A stretch of 56,628 nucleotides of DNA. Origin: Thioalkalivibrio sp. GTDB lineage: Bacteria; Pseudomonadota; Gammaproteobacteria; Ectothiorhodospirales; Ectothiorhodospiraceae. The stretch is from the NCBI RefSeq assembly GCF_007692535.1, contig NZ_REBW01000075.1, positions 1 to 56,628 on the forward strand, in the 5' to 3' direction. A program made the position numbers and the translations under genes. Positions 54,778 to 56,628 of the stretch are shown here, one piece after another; within the stretch, counting starts at the first letter, position 1; each line of letters begins with the position of its first letter. The notes under the pieces are model-generated. The model was not told the DNA's origin and made no database searches. It saw only the letters and a program-made list of their open reading frames with translations.

Positions 54778-55875
54778 ATGCCAATGAACCCTAAGGGCTC
54801 CCGCGCACAAACGTGGTTCAGGCTTGCCGCTTCGCTCGTGTTTCTATCCGTTCTGCTCGCCGTGTCCTGGACCTGGTGGGCGGAGAGCGACCCCCAGGGG
54901 GAACGGGAACTGCGCGTACTGGTACAGGACCAGCTGCACGAATGGTTCCCGGAAGAGATGGGCCCGGCTTCCGGTGTGTACGGGCTTTTTCTGCGATCCG
55001 CGAAGGCGTCTGATGGCGCGGCTCCCCGGGCCGTCCTGGTACACGGCCTGGATGAACCGGGGAATATCTGGGACGACCTCGTTCCCGCCCTGGGAGAAGC
55101 GGGTTTCGAAGTCTGGGAATTCCGCTACCCGAATGATCAGGGCATCGACCGGAGTGCCGATCTGCTGGCCGAGCATTGGCCGCAACTGGAAACCGACCAT
55201 CCGGTGATGCTGATCGGGCACAGCATGGGAGGCCTGGTCGTGCGGGACTTCGTGTCACGCCTGCGCCACCCGGAAGGCGCAGCCCCAGCTGTCCATGGTC
55301 CGGCCGTTGCTGGGGTGATTCTCGTCGGCACACCCAACCAGGGCTCGGAATGGGCCCGGCTGCGAGTCTGGCTCGAGCTCCGGGAACAACTGGCCCCGGG
55401 CGCGGACGGGCGTTTCTCGTTGTTTGCGGGCCTGAGAGACGGAACCGGCGCAGCCAAGATCGATCTGCGGCCCGGCAGCGCTTTCCTGCGGGAGTTGGGC
55501 GAGCGGCAGTGGCCGACCCGGGTTCCCGTGCATATCATCGGGGGTGTTTTGCTGGAACCTCCGCCCGCAATGACCGCCGGACTGGAATCGATCGGTGACG
55601 ATCTGGTCTCCCCCGAACTGGATACCGCCTTGCGCAGCTGGTGGGCGGATATCGGTGACGGGCTGGGCGATGGGGTGGTTCCAGTCGCATCGTTGACGCT
55701 TCAGGACGTACCACCACCGATCCTCGTTCCGGCGTCGCACCGTGGAATGCTCGCGCGCTTCTTTGCGGGCGATCCCGACCCCCCGGCGATTTCGCATATC
55801 ATCGACATTGCCTTAGGCTGGGCCGCGTCAGAGTCTGCATCTCCGACTGAAGGTATCGACCTGGATCAGCGTTAG
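54778..55875 (+). CDS. Membrane-anchored alpha/beta hydrolase
   Basis: About 365 aa. The N-terminus is a signal anchor or signal peptide (WFRLAASLVFLSVLLAVSWTWW). The hydrolase core has the oxyanion-side VLVHGLDEPGNIW, the nucleophile elbow GHSMGG with S149, and a likely acid/histidine pair in DGVVPVASL and PASHRGML near the C-terminus, so it looks catalytically complete. It resembles lipase/triacylglycerol-hydrolase-like serine esterases. Start codon is uncertain: GTG at 54772, ATG at 54778 and ATG at 54784 are in frame and none has a clear ribosome-binding site. Substrate unknown. Confidence 0.78.
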   Translation: MPMNPKGSRAQTWFRLAASLVFLSVLLAVSWTWWAESDPQGERELRVLVQDQLHEWFPEEMGPASGVYGLFLRSAKASDGAAPRAVLVHGLDEPGNIWDDLVPALGEAGFEVWEFRYPNDQGIDRSADLLAEHWPQLETDHPVMLIGHSMGGLVVRDFVSRLRHPEGAAPAVHGPAVAGVILVGTPNQGSEWARLRVWLELREQLAPGADGRFSLFAGLRDGTGAAKIDLRPGSAFLRELGERQWPTRVPVHIIGGVLLEPPPAMTAGLESIGDDLVSPELDTALRSWWADIGDGLGDGVVPVASLTLQDVPPPILVPASHRGMLARFFAGDPDPPAISHIIDIALGWAASESASPTEGIDLDQR

Positions 55876-55935
55876 CTTGAGCTGTTTCAAGTAGCACGAA
55901 CCTGGCGTGCCACTAGCCGGGACGGAAGGCGAGAA

Positions 55936-56271
55936 TCAACTCCTCAGCCTCGGCCTGTCATCTGCCCGACTCGATCGCGGTCGTTCCCCGGCCACGACCG
56001 TTCCATACCCCATCCAGAAGCCTTCGTGCGCGATGTGCAGCAGGGGGTTGTCCCCGGCGCCGAACCGCGAGTAGAAGTCGACCGTTCCGTCGGCGACGCC
56101 GCAAAAATCCGCGTGATCATCGGTGGCCTGATAGATCGTCTGCCCGGCGGGGTGCACTCTCCATTCGCAGCGCGAGAGGATGGCGTCCTGGAACTCCTTC
56201 GGGGCACGCCCGAACCATCCCTCGTTGCGGGTCAGCACCGCAATGCGTTCAGCCATCGGGATCTTGGGCAT
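55936..56271 (-). pseudogene. Truncated Crp/Fnr-like cyclic nucleotide-binding domain protein
   Basis: A 111-aa frame. Residues 1-95 resemble the N-terminal cNMP-binding beta-roll of Crp/Fnr regulators (WFGRAPKEFQDAILSRCEW, ADGTVDFYSRFGAGDNPLLHIAHEGFWMGYG). The domain stops before the dimerisation helix, and no helix-turn-helix follows; the last 15 residues (RPRSSRADDRPRLRS) look like read-through into unrelated sequence. Family members are about 220-240 aa, so this is most likely a remnant. No matching C-terminal half is seen to the left in other frames. A small intact single-domain protein is the less likely alternative. Confidence 0.55.
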
Positions 56272-56385
56272 GCGCGAACTTTCTCACGATATTGTGCGGA
56301 GTCGAACAATCTTCGGGGCGCGGAGCATTAAACTCAACGGGTCTGAGGCCCGGGCGGTCCAGACAGTCCATTAATCGACAGCGCG

Positions 56386-56406
56386 CCCGGATGACACGCA
56401 TCCGGG
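56386..56406. repeat. Inverted repeat in the divergent gap near the right edge
   Basis: CCCGGATG (56386-56393), 5-base loop, CATCCGGG (56399-56406), a perfect 8-bp stem in the 208-bp gap between the Crp-like remnant and the last gene. No T tract follows; it may be an operator or a remnant of a mobile or REP-type hairpin. Confidence 0.35.
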
Positions 56407-56479
56407 TAACCTGCGGATGACGTTGTGCGTTGCCGCCGGGAAAGTTCCGATAATACTTAGGTCAAACTTGATCACAAAC

Positions 56480-56628
56480 ATGCCGATGCGGTCTGCAAAT
56501 ACTGCGACATCACCGAGCAGCTGGGAGTTCGAAGTCACGCCCTATCTCTTCGCCTCGGGGCTGAACGGGACCGTTGGTGCCCGCGGGATCGAGGCCGATG
56601 TCGATGCCTCCTTCAGCGATATCTGGGA
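56480..56628 (+). CDS. Outer-membrane beta-barrel-like protein, N-terminus only
   Basis: Partial gene leaving the right edge. The 49 visible residues contain WEFEVTPYLFASGLNGTVG and ADVDASFSDIW, a pattern of a common family of putative outer-membrane proteins that begin their barrel with TPYLW-x2-GLNG. The start at 56480 gives MPMRSANTATSPSSWEF without a hydrophobic signal peptide, and the in-frame sequence upstream also lacks one. A GATAAT (56449-56454) could be its -10 box. Either the start is elsewhere or the signal has been lost. Confidence 0.5.
   Translation, partial: MPMRSANTATSPSSWEFEVTPYLFASGLNGTVGARGIEADVDASFSDIW

Overview
The window is a compact, high-GC (roughly two-thirds G+C by eye) chromosomal segment of a gammaproteobacterium. 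Several gene orders match that class: nudJ-mnmA-hflD with icd divergent and purB/roxA nearby, fabD-fabG-acpP-fabF-pabC-mltG-tmk-holB-pilZ, clpS-clpA next to infA, and gltB-gltD. The composition and the sulfur/halophile-like accessory genes would fit Chromatiales/Ectothiorhodospiraceae, but the genus cannot be fixed from sequence alone. Almost all genes are ordinary housekeeping genes; accessory material lies at both ends and in a few islands between conserved blocks.

Layout. 1-700: start of a ribbon-helix-helix (antitoxin-like) gene with a palindromic operator, then tRNA-Ser(CGA) with its own promoter and terminator. 728-3106: pdxH, a REP-like hairpin between two 32-bp direct repeats, and a fusion of two CDGSH Fe-S motifs to an FMN glutamate-synthase-type domain. 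3242-10702: ygiQ, mnmC, an M23 murein peptidase and an ABC-2 exporter pair. 10831-15112: M17 aminopeptidase, glutamate dehydrogenase and soluble transhydrogenase. 15352-20000: the most unusual locus, a 14-TM-like membrane protein with an embedded spermidine-synthase-type domain, overlapping an AmrS-type radical SAM gene, which faces a second, PflX-type radical SAM gene. Both radical SAM proteins carry N-terminal export-like signals, one a full Tat lipoprotein signal. 20350-28031: dusA and gltBD, the latter behind a sigma-54-like promoter. 28032-38503: roxA, purB, fumC, acnA, hflD, mnmA, nudJ, icd, i.e. tRNA-thiolation and purine genes interleaved with TCA-cycle genes. 38589-41451: clpS, clpA, infA. 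41686-50468: fatty-acid synthesis, p-aminobenzoate synthesis, murein transglycosylase, dTMP kinase, DNA polymerase III delta-prime and PilZ, all on the plus strand. 50501-56628: class-V aminotransferase, a divergent lysine-2,3-aminomutase-like radical SAM enzyme, bioA, an alpha/beta hydrolase, a truncated Crp-like regulator and the start of an outer-membrane-like protein.

How the genes work together. Nitrogen assimilation (GltBD, GDH, the CDGSH-FMN protein), NAD(P)H balance (SthA, Icd, GDH) and the TCA enzymes AcnA, Icd and FumC all sit within 38 kb. The fab run supplies fatty-acid elongation except the FabH/PlsX steps, whose genes are not beside fabD here. PabB and PabC give two of the three p-aminobenzoate functions. 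The window holds four radical SAM enzymes (YgiQ, AmrS-like, PflX-like, KamA-like), and the exported-looking pair with the membrane aminopropyltransferase-like protein is the best candidate for an undescribed system.
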